Assembly: GCA_045587025.1 (NCBI GenBank)
Contig: JAZNBK010000020.1
Coordinates: 1 to 27,258, forward strand
Direction: 5' to 3'
Length of the DNA: 27,258 bases
DNA from: UBA1740 sp045587025
Lineage (GTDB): Bacteria > Bacillota > Clostridia > Oscillospirales > CAG-272
The notes beneath the pieces are model-generated. The model was not told where the DNA came from, did not search any database, and saw only the letters and a program-made list of their open reading frames with translations. Below, in pieces: positions 25,095-27,258 of the stretch. Positions within the stretch are counted from its first letter, which is position 1. Each line of letters begins with the position of its first letter. Made by a program: the position numbers and the translations under genes.

Positions 25095-25898
25095 ATGGGC
25101 GCTGATATCAAACAACTGCGTACACGAATTAAAAGCGTAGATTCTACACTCCATCTGACAAAGGCAATGGGACTTGTCGCGTCGTCCAAGATTCGCCGTG
25201 CGACCGATTCCATGAATAAGGGAAAAGAATATGCAAGGGCGCTTGAGGAAACTATTTTACTCTTGACCTCTCAGGAGGAATGTAAAAAAGCTCCATATAT
25301 GTCACTTCGTGAGGGCGACAGAATACGTCTGGTCGTTATAGCAGGCGACCGAGGACTTGCGGGTGGATATAACGCGAATATTTTTCGTTTGCTTCGAGAA
25401 TATCCGAATGCGCAAATAATTCCTATCGGAAAAAGAGCGTGCGAGCGCTTTGGAGAGAAAACGAAGCATGCCGAGGGGTATTCATATTCCGACGCAATGT
25501 CTCTTTCAGCCGACATTTGCAGAGATTTTGTCGAGGAAAAATTCGATAAACTCGGAATAGTATGCACGAAATACAATTCGCTTATGTCGCAGGATGCATA
25601 CGTAAAGTGGCTTTTGCCCTTGCCCTGTAATAATGAAGGGGCGAAAAGCAGCGCAATTTTTGAGCCGGATGAGCTCACCGTACTGAATTCGATTATACCT
25701 GATTATATCGCGGGAATGATTATCTCCTGCGTAAAGGAGAGCTTTGCGTGCGAGGTAGCCGCGCGTCGCGTCGCTATGGATAGCGCAGGAAAGAACGCTC
25801 AGGAAATGATAGACGCGCTTGGGCTCGAATACAACCGAGCAAGACAGGGCGCTATCACGCAGGAAATAACCGAAATTGTCGCAGGAAGCGGCGTATAA
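25095..25898 (+). CDS. atpG: F-type ATP synthase subunit gamma
   Basis: 267 residues, slightly shorter than the usual ~285, the difference lying in the central globular part. The N-terminal helix (IKSVDSTLHLTKAMGLVASSKIRRA) and the C-terminal helix ending NRARQGAITQEITEIV form the rotating coiled coil. GDRGLAGGYN in the Rossmann-like domain is conserved. It starts three bases after the atpA stop. Confidence 0.95.
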   Translation: MGADIKQLRTRIKSVDSTLHLTKAMGLVASSKIRRATDSMNKGKEYARALEETILLLTSQEECKKAPYMSLREGDRIRLVVIAGDRGLAGGYNANIFRLLREYPNAQIIPIGKRACERFGEKTKHAEGYSYSDAMSLSADICRDFVEEKFDKLGIVCTKYNSLMSQDAYVKWLLPLPCNNEGAKSSAIFEPDELTVLNSIIPDYIAGMIISCVKESFACEVAARRVAMDSAGKNAQEMIDALGLEYNRARQGAITQEITEIVAGSGV

Positions 25899-25920
25899 TT
25901 TGAGAAAAGGAGAATTTGAA

Positions 25921-27258
25921 ATGTCAAATAAAGCAAAAGGAAGCGTTTCGCAGGTTATGGGACCGGTCGTTGACGTTACCTTTGAGGAGGGCTTCCTTCC
26001 CTCTATATACAATGCGTTGACAATGAAAAACGGCGACAAAACGCTCACCGTCGAGGTCGCTCAACATATAGGCGATAACATAGTGCGCTGTATCGCCATG
26101 TCCTCGACTGACGGCCTTAAGCGAGGAACGCCCGTTACCGATACGGGTAAGACGATTAGCGTGCCCGTCGGCAGAACCACGCTTGGCAGAATTTTTAACG
26201 TTCTCGGAGACGTCGTGGATAACATGCCGTATGATGACAACGTAGAGCATTGGAACATTCACAGAAGCGCGCCAAGCTACAGCGAGCTTTCTACCTCTAC
26301 CGAAATACTTGAAACGGGAATAAAGGTAATCGACCTTATTTGTCCCTATTCAAAGGGTGGAAAAATCGGCCTGTTTGGAGGCGCCGGAGTTGGTAAAACC
26401 GTATTGATTATGGAGCTTATCAATAATATAGCAAAGCAACACGGCGGACTTTCGGTTTTCACCGGCGTAGGAGAGCGTACGAGAGAGGGAAATGACCTTT
26501 ATAATGAAATGAAGGAGTCGGGAGTTCTGTCCAACACCACTCTGGTGTACGGTCAGATGAACGAGCCGCCGGGAGCGAGAATGAGAGTTGCGCTCTCGGG
26601 ACTTACAATGGCAGAATATTTCCGTGATGAAGAAAATCAGGACGTGCTTTTGTTCATAGATAACATTTTCAGATTTACTCAGGCGGGAAGCGAGGTTTCC
26701 GCTCTGCTCGGACGAATGCCGAGCGCCGTTGGTTATCAGCCGACACTCGCTACCGAAATGGGAGATTTGCAGGAGCGCATAACCTCGACCAAAAAGGGCT
26801 CTATAACCTCTATTCAGGCTGTTTACGTTCCTGCCGACGACTTAACCGACCCTGCGCCCGCCACCACCTTCGCGCATCTGGACGCGACGACTGTTCTTTC
26901 GCGCGCAATTGCGTCACAGGGCATCTACCCCGCAGTAGATCCTCTTGAATCCAGCAGCCGTATTCTCTCCCCCGAAATTCTTGGCGAAGAGCATTATAAC
27001 GTGGCAAGAGAGGTTCAGCGAATTTTGCAGAGATATCAGGAGCTTATGGATATTATCGCCATTATGGGTATGGATGAGCTTTCCGACGAGGATAAGCTGT
27101 TAGTTTCAAGAGCGAGAAAGATTCAGAGATTCCTGTCCCAGCCCTTCCATGTCTCCGAAAAGTTCACGGGCTTTGAGGGCGTTTACGTGCCCCTTTCCGA
27201 AACCATCAGAGGCTTTAGAGAGATTATTGAGGGCAAGCACGACGACCTGCCCGAATCG
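25921..27258 (+). CDS. atpD: F-type ATP synthase subunit beta (3' truncated by window edge)
   Basis: 446 codons are open to the right edge, so roughly the last 15-25 residues are missing. Walker A is GGAGVGKT (153-160). GERTREGNDLYNEM holds the catalytic Glu, followed by LLFIDNIFRFTQAGSEVSALLGRMPSAVGYQPTL-type Walker B and beta-signature sequence, and ADDLTDPAPATTFAHLD. This is the catalytic subunit making ATP in F1. It starts 22 bases after atpG with an AAAGGAG site. atpC (epsilon) is expected just beyond the window. Confidence 0.97.
   Translation, partial: MSNKAKGSVSQVMGPVVDVTFEEGFLPSIYNALTMKNGDKTLTVEVAQHIGDNIVRCIAMSSTDGLKRGTPVTDTGKTISVPVGRTTLGRIFNVLGDVVDNMPYDDNVEHWNIHRSAPSYSELSTSTEILETGIKVIDLICPYSKGGKIGLFGGAGVGKTVLIMELINNIAKQHGGLSVFTGVGERTREGNDLYNEMKESGVLSNTTLVYGQMNEPPGARMRVALSGLTMAEYFRDEENQDVLLFIDNIFRFTQAGSEVSALLGRMPSAVGYQPTLATEMGDLQERITSTKKGSITSIQAVYVPADDLTDPAPATTFAHLDATTVLSRAIASQGIYPAVDPLESSSRILSPEILGEEHYNVAREVQRILQRYQELMDIIAIMGMDELSDEDKLLVSRARKIQRFLSQPFHVSEKFTGFEGVYVPLSETIRGFREIIEGKHDDLPES

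Noticed and set aside
25506..26048. 180-residue minus-strand ORF across atpG and atpD
   Set aside because: It is antisense to two highly conserved ATP synthase genes and shows no recognisable motif.

Overview
The window is a gene-dense stretch of a bacterial chromosome. It looks like an uncultured gut-type member of the Clostridia (Bacillota). The reasons are a moderately low GC content, AGA-rich codon use, strong AGGAGG-type ribosome binding sites, TTGAAA-N17-TATAAT promoters, a GH2 sugar economy, an Nfn-type bifurcating transhydrogenase and a sodium-type F-ATP synthase. This placement is inference; the sequence contains no rRNA or marker gene that would settle it. No tRNA, rRNA, CRISPR array, insertion sequence or phage gene was seen.

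Layout. (1) 1-2572: 3' part of a large secreted-looking SGNH/GDSL hydrolase, cut by the left edge. (2) 2790-8705: a promoter, then lacZ, an AEC-family carrier and an ABC-F ATPase, all on the plus strand. (3) 8789-11626: a promoter, a PlsC-type acyltransferase with an extra zinc-ribbon C-terminus, and a GltS-like sodium symporter, closed by a bidirectional terminator. (4) 11689-12228: a small membrane protein on the minus strand, divergent from (5) 12396-15386: one 996-residue ORF joining a 12-helix MFS transporter to a full-length GH2 glycosidase. (6) 15523-18434: a promoter, then two small membrane proteins translationally coupled to each other, followed by a membrane-anchored M20 peptidase. 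(7) 18467-20732: nfnA-nfnB, ending in a terminator. (8) 20823-27258: a consensus promoter and the F-ATP synthase operon atpI-B-E-F-H-A-G-D, with atpD cut by the right edge and atpC presumably beyond it.

How the genes fit together. Two independent GH2 systems (cytoplasmic LacZ and the transporter-linked GH2) and the extracellular SGNH esterase suggest life on host or plant glycans. Regions 7 and 8 form an energy block. NfnAB links NADH, NADPH and ferredoxin. The ATP synthase c subunit carries two carboxylates (E31 and E64) in a sodium-type ligand background, so ATP synthesis is probably coupled to Na+. The GltS-like carrier may draw on the same Na+ gradient.

The most interesting items are the MFS-GH2 fusion, the two-carboxylate c subunit, the conserved-looking membrane-pair plus M20 peptidase module, the acyltransferase-zinc ribbon protein, and a terminator-strength hairpin lying inside the SGNH reading frame.
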